A stretch of 64,000 nt of DNA. Origin: Streptomyces olindensis (GTDB taxonomy: Bacteria; Actinomycetota; Actinomycetes; Streptomycetales; Streptomycetaceae). Both the position numbers and the translations under genes were made by a program. Position 1 is the first letter of the stretch; every line of letters starts with the position of its first letter. This document shows positions 49,536-57,394 of this stretch, piece after piece. The notes beneath the pieces are model-generated. The model worked only from the letters and a program-made list of their open reading frames with translations, had not been told where the DNA came from and made no database searches. Location: assembly GCA_000696115.1 (NCBI GenBank), contig JJOH01000092.1, positions 62,001 to 126,000 of the forward strand, read 5' to 3'.

Positions 49536-49571
49536 GAGCGCCCCATCTGGTCTAAACCAGTCGGGGCGCTC
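49536..49571 (+). terminator. Terminator after int
   Basis: GAGCGCCCC pairs with GGGGCGCTC, with an inner CTGGT-CTAA-ACCAG stem, 8 bp after the integrase stop. It ends the int transcript before the tRNA that is transcribed from the other strand. Confidence 0.8.
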
Positions 49572-49610
49572 GGATTGCTGGTGGCGACGGTTCTTCGAAC
49601 ACGTGCCCAA

Positions 49611-49656
49611 GTGGGGCGGGTGGGACTCGAACCCACGGCCGACGGATTATGAGTCC
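49611..49656. repeat. attR core within the tRNA gene (46-bp direct repeat)
   Basis: Identical to 8047-8092. Here it forms the 3' two-thirds of a complete tRNA gene, so integration leaves the tRNA functional. Confidence 0.9.
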
Positions 49657-49685
49657 GCTGCTCTAACCGGCTGAGCTACCGCCCC
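49612..49685 (-). tRNA. tRNA with CAT anticodon (elongator Met or Ile2)
   Basis: The minus strand folds into a complete cloverleaf of 74 nt: acceptor GGGGCGG with CCGCCCC, D arm with AGCTCAGCCGG, anticodon loop CTCATAA, T arm with GTTCGAGT, discriminator A, no encoded CCA. CAT can mean elongator methionine or the lysidine-modified isoleucine tRNA; sequence alone does not settle it. It is the integration target of the prophage. Confidence 0.9.
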
Positions 49686-49833
49686 ATAGCGGCGTGTCGC
49701 GTACAAGTGTGCGCGCCGTCTGCCGCAGCATAGCCGCTCATACGATCTCCTGCTTCGGATGGTCGGCTCGGCCACGGCCTTCGTGACCTTGATGACTCCG
49801 CCGCGGGCCGGACGGTTCCACCGGACATGAAAA

Positions 49834-49852
49834 AGGACCCCTGAGGGGTCCT
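49834..49852 (-). terminator. Rho-independent terminator of the tRNA-Asn pair
   Basis: AGGACCCC-TGA-GGGGTCCT with a run of A on its left (T-run on the minus strand) ends leftward transcription from the two tRNA-Asn genes. Between here and the CAT tRNA (49686-49830) nothing coding is seen; that tRNA's promoter must lie there. Confidence 0.85.
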
Positions 49853-49863
49853 CGTTCACCATG

Positions 49864-49936
49864 CTCCCCCGACTGGACTCGAACCAGTAACCTGCCGGTT
49901 AACAGCCGGCTGCTCTGCCAATTGAGCTACGGAGGA
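49864..49936 (-). tRNA. tRNA-Asn (GTT), copy 1
   Basis: A 73-nt cloverleaf on the minus strand: acceptor TCCTCCG with CGGGGGA, anticodon loop with GTT, T loop GTTCGAGT, discriminator G as expected for Asn. It lies 5 bp from a second nearly identical copy. Confidence 0.93.
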
Positions 49937-49941
49937 CCGAG

Positions 49942-50014
49942 CTCCCCGGACTGGACTCGAACCAGTAACCTGCCGGTTAACAGCCGGCTGCTCTGCCAAT
50001 TGAGCTACCGAGGA
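49942..50014 (-). tRNA. tRNA-Asn (GTT), copy 2
   Basis: Same as copy 1 except for acceptor stem changes (TCCTCGG with CCGGGGA) that keep pairing. The two copies are co-transcribed leftward. From 50015 to 50172 no gene is seen; the tRNA promoter should be there. Confidence 0.93.
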
Positions 50015-50172
50015 AGGTCTCGTTGCATCGAACGTACCTACCTGGGTATTCGCCAGGGGGCGCGCGCTCGCTGCGACACATACATTAGCGCAAGCAGGGG
50101 GGTGCTTCGCCAATCGGTACTCCCCGGCGCCGACGCCGCACCGGAGACCTACGCAAGGGAAGGGTGGCCGCC

Positions 50173-50478
50173 ATGCGTTACCGGCTCACGTTCGTCGCCG
50201 GAGTCGTCCTGGGTTACGTGCTGGGCACGAGGGCCGGACGCGAGCGCTACGAGCAGCTGAAGAAGTCGGCACGGCAGTTCGCACAGAACCCCGCCGTCCG
50301 CAACACCGCGGAGTCCGCGGCCCAGCAGGGCCGCGAGATCGCGGGCAAGGCCTACCACGTGGTCAGCGACAAGGTCGGCGACCGCGTCCCGGACTCGGTC
50401 GCCGACCGCGTCCGCCACCTCCGGGAGCGGGCCACCCACAACGGCGGCGAGGACGACTGGGGTACGAGCAATACGTAA
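50173..50478 (+). CDS. YtxH-domain protein
   Basis: A 101-residue protein with an N-terminal membrane helix (MRYRLTFVAGVVLGYVLGTR, the YtxH signature) and a helical amphipathic rest (NTAESAAQQGREIAGKAYHV), ending DDWGTSNT as in many Streptomyces relatives. Likely a small membrane-anchored stress-type protein; role unknown. ATG 50173 fits the family start better than GTG 50164. Confidence 0.8.
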   Translation: MRYRLTFVAGVVLGYVLGTRAGRERYEQLKKSARQFAQNPAVRNTAESAAQQGREIAGKAYHVVSDKVGDRVPDSVADRVRHLRERATHNGGEDDWGTSNT

Positions 50479-50514
50479 CAGTTCGGCTGTGGTGCCGGAC
50501 ACGGTCATCTGCTC

Positions 50515-50536
50515 AGGGGCGCGGGGAACTGCGCGA
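50515..50536 (+). repeat. Dispersed Streptomyces-type intergenic repeat, one arm
   Basis: The 22-bp stretch ending GGGGAACTGCGCGA matches both arms of the hairpin at 55901-55970. The gap 50479-50628 holds only this repeat and the promoter region of the sugar kinase. Confidence 0.7.
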
Positions 50537-50628
50537 CCAGCCACGAAGCACCCGCACCCGAAACCCGGCATGCACCCCTACGGCGCCCACGGCCCGAGCC
50601 AGCGCAGCGGTACGGCAGAATTTTGGCC

Positions 50629-52077
50629 ATGGGGATAGTCGCCGGGTTGGACAGTTCACCCGATTTCACTCGTATCGTCGTCTGTGACACGGACACGGGA
50701 GCCGTGCTCAGGCAGGGATATGCACCGCATCCGGTGGAGAGCCCCGAGGGCGGCGGCCGGCCGTCCGACGTCGACCCGCAGGCCTGGCTGCTGTCCCTGG
50801 GCGAGGCCGCGGGCGGCGGGCTGCTGGAGGGCGTGCAGGCGATCGGCGTCTCCGCGCAGCAGAACGCCGTCGTGCCGCTGGACGCGCAGGGCAACACCGT
50901 GCGCCCGGCGATGGTCGGCAACGACAAGCGCACACAGGTCGCCGCCGCCGACCTGGTCGACGCGCTCGGGGGGCGCGAGGCGTGGGCGCAGGCCGTGGGG
51001 TGTGTCCCGCAGGCCGCGCAGCCGGTGACGAAGCTGCGCTGGCTGGCGCGGACCGAGCCGGAGAACGCGCAGCGCACCGCGATCCTGCTGCAGGCGCACG
51101 ACTGGCTGGTGTGGCAGTTGCTGGGCCGGCCGGTCAGGAGAACGACCGACCGGGGCGGGGCGTCCGGGACCGGGTACTGGTCGGCGGCGACCGGCGCCTA
51201 CCGGCCTGATCTGGTCGAGCTGGCGCTCGGGCACCAGGTGATGCTGCCGGAGGTGATCGGCCCGGCGGACGCCGCCGGTACGACGCCGGAGGGGCTGCTG
51301 ATCTCCGTCGGGACGGGCGAGACCATGGCCGCGGCGTTCGGGCTGGGCATCGGCCTCGGTGACGCGGTCGTGTCGCTGGGTGCGTCCGGGTCCGTGATGG
51401 CCGTGCACCCCGAGGCGCTCGTCGACGGCTCGGGCATGATCACCGCGCTCGCCGACGCGACCGGCATGCACCTGCCCGTCGTCACCACGCTGAACGCCGT
51501 GCGGACCCTGCGCGGGGCCGCCGAACTGCTGGGGATGCCCGATCTGGAGAGCCTGTCCGACCTGGCGATGAAGTCGACGCCGGGGGCGCACGGGCTGGTG
51601 CTGCTGCCTTATCTGGAGGGCGAGCGGACGCCGAACCTGCCGCACACCGCCGGGACCCTCGCGGGGCTCAGGCGGGAGTCGATGAAGCCGGAGCATCTGG
51701 CCCGGGCGGCGTTCGAGGGCATGCTGTGCGGGCTCGCGGACGCGCTGGACGTACTGCGCGCCCGGGGCGTGGAGGTGCGCCGGGTGTTCCTGCTCGGTCC
51801 GGCCGCCGAGTTGCCCGCCGTGCAGGCCGCGGCGCCCTCGCTGTTCGGGACGCAGGTCGTGGTGCCGCAGCCCGCGGACTACGCGGCGATCGGCGCCGCC
51901 CGGCAGGCGGCCTGGGCGCTGGGGGTGTCGCAGGGCACGCTCGACACGCGGATGCCGCCACTGTGGCAGGGCGCGGTCGCTCAGGTGCTGGAGCCCGGGG
52001 AGGAACTGGCGGTGGGGCAGGCGGTGCGGCAGCAGTTCGTGGCGGTGCGGGAGCAGACCCACCCCGGAGCGTTCTGA
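50629..52077 (+). CDS. FGGY-family carbohydrate kinase (xylulokinase-like)
   Basis: A 482-residue sugar kinase. N-terminal ATP/sugar motif GIVAGLDSSPDFTRIVVCDT, an IGVSAQQNAVVPLD segment, and C-terminal phosphate motifs (VSLGASGSVMAV and HGLVLLPYLEGERTPNLP) match the FGGY family, closest to XylB by size and pattern. It would phosphorylate D-xylulose or a similar ketose in the cytosol. No isomerase or transporter is next to it. The next gene begins 102 bp downstream. Confidence 0.8.
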   Translation: MGIVAGLDSSPDFTRIVVCDTDTGAVLRQGYAPHPVESPEGGGRPSDVDPQAWLLSLGEAAGGGLLEGVQAIGVSAQQNAVVPLDAQGNTVRPAMVGNDKRTQVAAADLVDALGGREAWAQAVGCVPQAAQPVTKLRWLARTEPENAQRTAILLQAHDWLVWQLLGRPVRRTTDRGGASGTGYWSAATGAYRPDLVELALGHQVMLPEVIGPADAAGTTPEGLLISVGTGETMAAAFGLGIGLGDAVVSLGASGSVMAVHPEALVDGSGMITALADATGMHLPVVTTLNAVRTLRGAAELLGMPDLESLSDLAMKSTPGAHGLVLLPYLEGERTPNLPHTAGTLAGLRRESMKPEHLARAAFEGMLCGLADALDVLRARGVEVRRVFLLGPAAELPAVQAAAPSLFGTQVVVPQPADYAAIGAARQAAWALGVSQGTLDTRMPPLWQGAVAQVLEPGEELAVGQAVRQQFVAVREQTHPGAF

Positions 52078-52179
52078 CCGCCTGTTGGGTTAATTGGGTT
52101 GAGGTAACGCCGGTGGAGTGTTCGACGATAGGGGCCAAGGGCAACCAACCGCCCCCTCGCCCACTCCGAGAGAAGCAGC

Positions 52180-53913
52180 GTGCTCATACGACTTCTGCGA
52201 TCCCATCTCCGGCCGTACAAGAGACCCATCGCCCTGCTGGTGCTGCTGCAGTTCCTGCAGACCTGCGCCACGCTCTACCTGCCCACGCTGAACGCGGACA
52301 TCATCGACCAGGGTGTCGTCAACGGCGACACCGGCTACATCATGGGCTACGGCGGCCTGATGATCGCCATCTCGCTGGTGCAGGTCGTGTGCAACGTCGG
52401 GGCCGTGTACTACGGCGCCCGTACGGCGTCGGCGCTCGGGCGGGATGTGCGCGCTGCCGTGTTCGACCGGGTGCAGTCGTTCTCCGCGCGTGAGGTCGGT
52501 CACTTCGGGGCGCCGTCGCTGATCACCCGGACGACGAACGACGTCCAGCAGGTGCAGATGCTGGCGCTGATGACGTTCACGCTGGTGGTGTCGGCGCCGA
52601 TCATGTGCGTGGGCGGCATCGTGCTGGCGCTGGGTCTCGACGTGCCGCTGTCCGGGGTGCTGGTGGCGGTCGTGCCTGTGCTGGGGATCTGCGTGACGCT
52701 GATCGTGCGGCGGCTGCGGCCGTTGTTCCGGGCGATGCAGGAGCGGCTGGACGCGGTGAACCGGGTGCTGCGCGAGCAGATCACCGGCAACCGGGTCATC
52801 CGGGCCTTCGTCCGGGACGAGTACGAGCAGCAGCGCTTCCGGAAGGCCAACACCGATCTCACCGACTTCGCGCTGGGCACCGGCAACCTGCTCGCGCTGA
52901 TGTTCCCGATCGTCATGACGGTGGTGAACCTGTCGTCGATCGCCGTGGTGTGGTTCGGGGCGCACCGGATCGACAGCGGCGGGATGCAGATCGGTGACCT
53001 GACGGCGTTTCTCGCCTATCTGATGCAGATCGTGATGTCCGTGATGATGGCCACCTTCATGTTCATGATGGTGCCGCGCGCGGAGGTGTGCGCCGAGCGC
53101 ATCCAGGAGGTGCTGGACACCTCGTCGAGCGTCGTGCCGCCGTCGGCACCGGTGCGGGAGCTGCGCCGGCACGGGCATCTGGAGATCCGCGGGGCCGGTT
53201 TCCGCTATCCGGGTGCCGAGGAGCCGGTGCTGCGGGCCGTGGACCTGGTGGCCCGGCCGGGTGAGACCACCGCTGTGATCGGCTCGACCGGCAGCGGCAA
53301 GTCGACCCTGCTCGGGCTGGTGCCCCGGCTGTTCGACGCGACGGAGGGGCAGGTGCTCGTCGACGGGGTCGAGGTGGCGGAGATCGATCCGCGGTTGCTG
53401 GCGCGGACCGTCGGGCTGGTGCCGCAGAAGCCGTACCTCTTCGCGGGGACGGTGGCGACCAACCTGCGGTACGGCAACCCGGACGCCACCGACGAGGAGC
53501 TGTGGCACGCGCTGGAGGTGGCGCAGGCCAAGGAGTTCGTCGAGGGGCTGGAGGGCGGGCTCGACGCGCCCGTCGCGCAGGGCGGGACGAACGTCTCCGG
53601 CGGGCAGCGGCAGCGGCTCGCGATCGCCCGGACGCTGGTGCAGCGCCCGGAGATCTACCTCTTCGACGACTCCTTCTCCGCGCTCGACTACGCCACCGAC
53701 GCGGCCCTGCGGGCGGCGCTCGCGCAGGAGACCGCCGAGGCGACCGTGGTGATCGTCGCCCAGCGGGTGGCCACCATCCGGGACGCCGACCGGATCGTCG
53801 TCCTCGACGAGGGCCGCGTCGTCGGCACCGGGCGGCACCACGAGCTGATGGCGGACAACGAGACCTACCGGGAGATCGTGCTCTCCCAGCTCACGGAAGC
53901 GGAGGCCGCCTGA
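52180..53913 (+). CDS. ABC exporter half-transporter 1 (degenerate ATPase site)
   Basis: A 577-residue protein: six membrane helices (about 1-310) and a nucleotide-binding domain with Walker A GSTGSGKST, signature VSGGQRQRLAIA and Walker B IYLFDDSFSALD, where the catalytic Glu is replaced by Asp. In heterodimeric ABC exporters (LmrCD/TM287-288 type) one half has such a changed site. It is coupled to the second half-transporter by a 1-bp TGATG overlap. Substrate unknown (drug or lipid). Confidence 0.9.
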   Translation: MLIRLLRSHLRPYKRPIALLVLLQFLQTCATLYLPTLNADIIDQGVVNGDTGYIMGYGGLMIAISLVQVVCNVGAVYYGARTASALGRDVRAAVFDRVQSFSAREVGHFGAPSLITRTTNDVQQVQMLALMTFTLVVSAPIMCVGGIVLALGLDVPLSGVLVAVVPVLGICVTLIVRRLRPLFRAMQERLDAVNRVLREQITGNRVIRAFVRDEYEQQRFRKANTDLTDFALGTGNLLALMFPIVMTVVNLSSIAVVWFGAHRIDSGGMQIGDLTAFLAYLMQIVMSVMMATFMFMMVPRAEVCAERIQEVLDTSSSVVPPSAPVRELRRHGHLEIRGAGFRYPGAEEPVLRAVDLVARPGETTAVIGSTGSGKSTLLGLVPRLFDATEGQVLVDGVEVAEIDPRLLARTVGLVPQKPYLFAGTVATNLRYGNPDATDEELWHALEVAQAKEFVEGLEGGLDAPVAQGGTNVSGGQRQRLAIARTLVQRPEIYLFDDSFSALDYATDAALRAALAQETAEATVVIVAQRVATIRDADRIVVLDEGRVVGTGRHHELMADNETYREIVLSQLTEAEAA

Positions 53914-55841
53914 TGGCCGGGCCCATGGGGCGGATGATGGCCGGGGGCGGCCCCGACCAGCGCTCGCTGGACTTCAAGGGGTCGGGCAAACGGCTCGTCG
54001 CGCGGTTCCGGCCGGAGCGGATCACCATCTACGCGCTGTTGCTGTGCGTGGTGCTCAGCGTCGGTCTCAACGTCGTCGGGCCGAAGATCCTCGGCAAGGC
54101 CACCGACCTGGTCTTCGCGGGCATCGTCGGGCGGGGCATGCCCGAGGGGGCGTCCAAGGAGCAGGTCCTGGAGGAGATGCGGCAGCGCGGGGACGGTGAC
54201 GTCGCCGACATGCTCCGCAGCACCGACTTCACCCCCGGCGAGGGCATCGACTTCACCACCGTCGGGCATGTGCTGCTGCTCGCGCTGGGCGTGTTCACGG
54301 TGGCCGGGCTGCTGATGGCGGTGGCGACGCGGCTGGTGAACCGGGCGGTGAACCGCACCATGTTCCGGATGCGCGAGGACGTGCAGACGAAGCTGTCGCG
54401 GCTGCCGCTGTCCTACTTCGACAAGCGGCAGCGCGGCGAGGTGCTGTCCCGCGCGACGAACGACATCGACAACATCGGGCAGACGCTGCAGCAGTCGATG
54501 GGGCAGCTCATCAACTCGGTGCTGACCATCATCGGCGTCCTCGCGATGATGTTCTACGTCTCCTGGATCCTGGCGCTGGTCGCGCTGGTGACCGTGCCGC
54601 TGTCGTACGTGGTGGCCACGCGCGTGGGCAAGCGGTCGCAGCCGCACTTCGTGCAGCAGTGGCGCTCCACGGGCAAGCTGAACGCGCACATCGAGGAGAT
54701 GTACACCGGGCACACCCTGGTGAAGGTGTTCGGGCGGCAGGAGGAGTCGGCGCAGCAGTTCGCCGAGCAGAACGACGCGCTGTACGAGGCGGGGTTCCGG
54801 GCGCAGTTCAACAGCGGGATCATGCAGCCGCTGATGATGTTCGTGTCGAACCTGAACTACGTGCTGGTCGCGGTCGTCGGCGGGCTGCGGGTCGCCTCGG
54901 GTTCGCTGTCCATCGGTGATGTGCAGGCGTTCATCCAGTACTCGCGGCAGTTCTCCATGCCGCTGACGCAGGTCGCGTCCATGGCGAACCTGGTGCAGTC
55001 GGGTGTCGCCTCCGCCGAGCGGGTCTTCGAACTGCTCGACGCGGAGGAGCAGAGTGCCGACCCGGTGCCGGGCGTGCGGCCCGAGGAGCTGCGCGGGCAG
55101 GTGGCGCTGGAGCACGTGTCGTTCCGCTACGACCCCGACAAGCCGCTCATCGAGGGCCTGTCGCTGAAGGTCGAGCCCGGGCAGACGGTGGCCATCGTCG
55201 GCCCGACCGGCGCGGGCAAGACGACCCTGGTCAACCTGCTCATGCGGTTCTACGAGGTCACCGGCGGGCGCATCACTCTCGACGGCGTCGACATCGCGCG
55301 GATGTCCCGGGACGAGCTGCGGGCCGGCATCGGCATGGTGCTGCAGGACACCTGGCTGTTCGGCGGCACGATCGCGGAGAACATCGCGTACGGGGCGGCC
55401 CGGAAGGTGACCCGCGGGGAGATCGAGGAGGCGGCCCGGGCGGCACACGCGGACCGGTTCATCCGGACGCTGCCGGACGGGTACGACACGGTGATCGACG
55501 ACGAGGGCACGGGTGTCAGCGCCGGTGAGAAACAGCTCATCACCATCGCGCGGGCGTTCCTGTCCGACCCGGTGATCCTGGTGCTGGACGAGGCGACGAG
55601 TTCCGTCGACACCCGGACCGAGGTGCTGATCCAGAAGGCCATGGCGAAACTCGCGCACGGGCGGACCTCGTTCGTCATCGCGCACCGGCTCTCCACGATC
55701 AGGGACGCCGACGCGATCCTGGTCATGGAGAACGGGGCGATCGTCGAGCAGGGCACGCACAGCGAGCTGCTGGCGGCCGGCGGGGCGTATGCGCGGCTGT
55801 ACCAGGCACAGTTTGCGCAGGCGGTGGCGGAAGTGGACTGA
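53913..55841 (+). CDS. ABC exporter half-transporter 2 (canonical Walker B)
   Basis: A 642-residue partner. After a Gly/Met-rich start (MAGPMGRMMAGGGPDQRSLD) come six membrane helices with a periplasmic insertion (about residues 75-115), then Walker A GPTGAGKTT, Walker B ILVLDEATSSVD with the catalytic Glu, and a changed signature VSAGEKQL in place of SGGQ. Thus its Walker motifs pair with the normal signature of half 1 in the one hydrolysing site. Matches the expected heterodimer logic. Confidence 0.9.
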   Translation: MAGPMGRMMAGGGPDQRSLDFKGSGKRLVARFRPERITIYALLLCVVLSVGLNVVGPKILGKATDLVFAGIVGRGMPEGASKEQVLEEMRQRGDGDVADMLRSTDFTPGEGIDFTTVGHVLLLALGVFTVAGLLMAVATRLVNRAVNRTMFRMREDVQTKLSRLPLSYFDKRQRGEVLSRATNDIDNIGQTLQQSMGQLINSVLTIIGVLAMMFYVSWILALVALVTVPLSYVVATRVGKRSQPHFVQQWRSTGKLNAHIEEMYTGHTLVKVFGRQEESAQQFAEQNDALYEAGFRAQFNSGIMQPLMMFVSNLNYVLVAVVGGLRVASGSLSIGDVQAFIQYSRQFSMPLTQVASMANLVQSGVASAERVFELLDAEEQSADPVPGVRPEELRGQVALEHVSFRYDPDKPLIEGLSLKVEPGQTVAIVGPTGAGKTTLVNLLMRFYEVTGGRITLDGVDIARMSRDELRAGIGMVLQDTWLFGGTIAENIAYGAARKVTRGEIEEAARAAHADRFIRTLPDGYDTVIDDEGTGVSAGEKQLITIARAFLSDPVILVLDEATSSVDTRTEVLIQKAMAKLAHGRTSFVIAHRLSTIRDADAILVMENGAIVEQGTHSELLAAGGAYARLYQAQFAQAVAEVD

Positions 55842-55900
55842 GTCGCGTCACGGGGGTGCCGAGTGGGGTCGCGGGGCGGCTGCGGGCCGGTGGGGGCGGA

Positions 55901-55970
55901 TCGCGCAGTTCCCCGCGCCCCTTGAGTACGTGCGGCTGACGTCCCTTCAGGGGCGCGGGGAACTGCGCGA
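55901..55970. repeat. Dispersed repeat as a large hairpin between convergent genes
   Basis: Two inverted 22-bp arms (55901-55922 and 55949-55970) with a 26-nt loop lie between the ABC exporter and the convergent sigma factor. A third copy of the arm occurs at 50515-50536. The symmetric hairpin likely terminates both transcripts. Confidence 0.75.
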
Positions 55971-55997
55971 CCAACCCTCACCGGCCCGCGGACGACA

Positions 55998-57335
55998 TCA
56001 GTCCAGATAACCCCGCAGCTGGTCCGCGAAGGCATGATCCCGCAGCTTGTTCAGGGTCTTGGACTCGATCTGCCGTATCCGTTCCCTGGTCACGCCGAAG
56101 ATGCGGCCGATCTCCTCCAGCGTGCGGGGGCGGCCGTCCGCCAGCCCGTAGCGGAGCTGGACCACCTTCCGCTCCCGCTCCCCCAGGGTGGACAGGACCG
56201 CCTCCAGGTGCTCCCTGAGCAGCAGGAACGCCGCCGACTCCACCGGAGAGGTCGCGTCGCCGTCCTCGATGAGGTCGCCGAGGGCGACGTCGTCCTCCTC
56301 GCCGACCGGCGCGTGCAGCGACACCGGCTCCTGGGCGAGGCGCAGCACCTCGCCGACCCGCTCCGGCGGCAGGTCCAGGTGCGCGGCGACCTCCTCGGGC
56401 GTCGGCTCGTAGCCCCGCTCCTGGAGCATCCGGCGCTGGACGCGGACGACGCGGTTGATGAGCTCCACGACGTGCACCGGAACCCGTATCGTGCGGGCCT
56501 GGTCGGCCAGGGCGCGGGACATGGCCTGGCGGATCCACCAGGTGGCGTAGGTGGAGAACTTGTAGCCGCGGGCGTAGTCGAACTTCTCGACGGCGCGGAT
56601 GAGTCCGAGGTTGCCCTCCTGGACGAGGTCGAGCATGGTCAGGCCGCGGCCGACGTAGCGCTTGGCGACGGAGACGACCAGGCGCAGGTTGGCCTCGATG
56701 AGGCGGCGCTTGGCCATCCTGCCCATGACCACGAGGCGGTCGAGGTCCAGCGCCAACTGGCTGTCGAGGTCGGGGGTGTTGCTCAGCTTCTCCTCGGCGA
56801 ACAGGCCGGCCTCGACGCGGCGGGCGAGTTCGACCTCCTCGGCCGCGGTCAGCAGGGGGATGCGGCCGATCTCCCGCAGGTACTGGCGGAAGAGGTCCGA
56901 GGAGGGGCCGCCGGTCTCGGTGCGGGCCGGGGGCGGTTCGACGGCTTCGGGAGGCTCGGCCGTCTCGACGGACTCGGCGGCCTCGACGGCCTCGGCGGGC
57001 GGCTCCTCCGGCTCCGTCTCGGGGTGGTGCGTGACGCGGTTCTGCGCCGGGACCGCGGACAGGGCGTCGGCCTCCGCGTCCGGGGCTGTGCCGTCGGCGC
57101 CGAGGGCGGCACCGACGTCGGTCTGGGTGAGGGTCTGGGTCTGCACGGGGGCGACCTCCAGGATGATCGCTGCCAGGGGGTGCGGCAGCGGTACTTCGGG
57201 GGCGGAGTCGACGGCCTCGCCGCTTTCCGTCCCGTACGCGATGAGCGGAACCGCGGGGATCTGGGACCCGTCGGTGACGGATCGGCCGCGCTCCGAGGAC
57301 TCAGGCACCGCAACCCAGTGTGGGGTAAGACACAT
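55998..57335 (-). CDS. hrdA: RNA polymerase principal-type sigma factor (HrdA-like)
   Basis: A 445-residue sigma-70 factor of group 1/2. After a Pro/Glu-rich N-terminal region it has region 1.2 (DLFRQYLREIGRIPLLT), 2.1-2.4 (YKFSTYATWWIRQAMSRALA), region 3 and 4.2 (EIGRIFGVTRERIRQIESKT). Length fits HrdA or HrdB-like paralogues; neighbours (ABC exporter pair, dnaG, dgt-like) recall the hrdA region of S. coelicolor from memory. Start uncertain: ATG 57335 or GTG 57308, neither with a good ribosome site. It directs RNA polymerase to housekeeping-type promoters. Confidence 0.8.
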   Translation of the reverse strand: MCLTPHWVAVPESSERGRSVTDGSQIPAVPLIAYGTESGEAVDSAPEVPLPHPLAAIILEVAPVQTQTLTQTDVGAALGADGTAPDAEADALSAVPAQNRVTHHPETEPEEPPAEAVEAAESVETAEPPEAVEPPPARTETGGPSSDLFRQYLREIGRIPLLTAAEEVELARRVEAGLFAEEKLSNTPDLDSQLALDLDRLVVMGRMAKRRLIEANLRLVVSVAKRYVGRGLTMLDLVQEGNLGLIRAVEKFDYARGYKFSTYATWWIRQAMSRALADQARTIRVPVHVVELINRVVRVQRRMLQERGYEPTPEEVAAHLDLPPERVGEVLRLAQEPVSLHAPVGEEDDVALGDLIEDGDATSPVESAAFLLLREHLEAVLSTLGERERKVVQLRYGLADGRPRTLEEIGRIFGVTRERIRQIESKTLNKLRDHAFADQLRGYLD

Positions 57336-57394
57336 CGTCGCCACGAGGGGCGTGCGATGACTTTTTGCTTCCCGTCCGTGACCGCGCGGTGACG

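Larger units (their letters stand above)
8047..49656. mobile_element. Integrated temperate siphophage of about 41.6 kb
   Basis: The element is bounded by perfect 46-bp direct repeats derived from the 3' part of a CAT-anticodon tRNA gene. It holds a tyrosine integrase next to the intact tRNA, a repressor and early genes, primase and SSB, a translocase/spread-like block, HNH nuclease, terminase, portal, MuF protein, scaffold, capsid, head-tail joining proteins, tail tube, tape measure, tailspike, holin and amidase. The long tape measure and tail genes indicate a siphovirus. No essential head or tail gene looks broken, so it may be inducible. Confidence 0.9.

Noticed and set aside
8047..49656. 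Integrative conjugative element rather than phage
   Set aside because: The translocase and spread-like genes suggested this, but complete terminase, portal, capsid, tail and lysis genes show a tailed phage. A mosaic remains possible and is reported as a finding.
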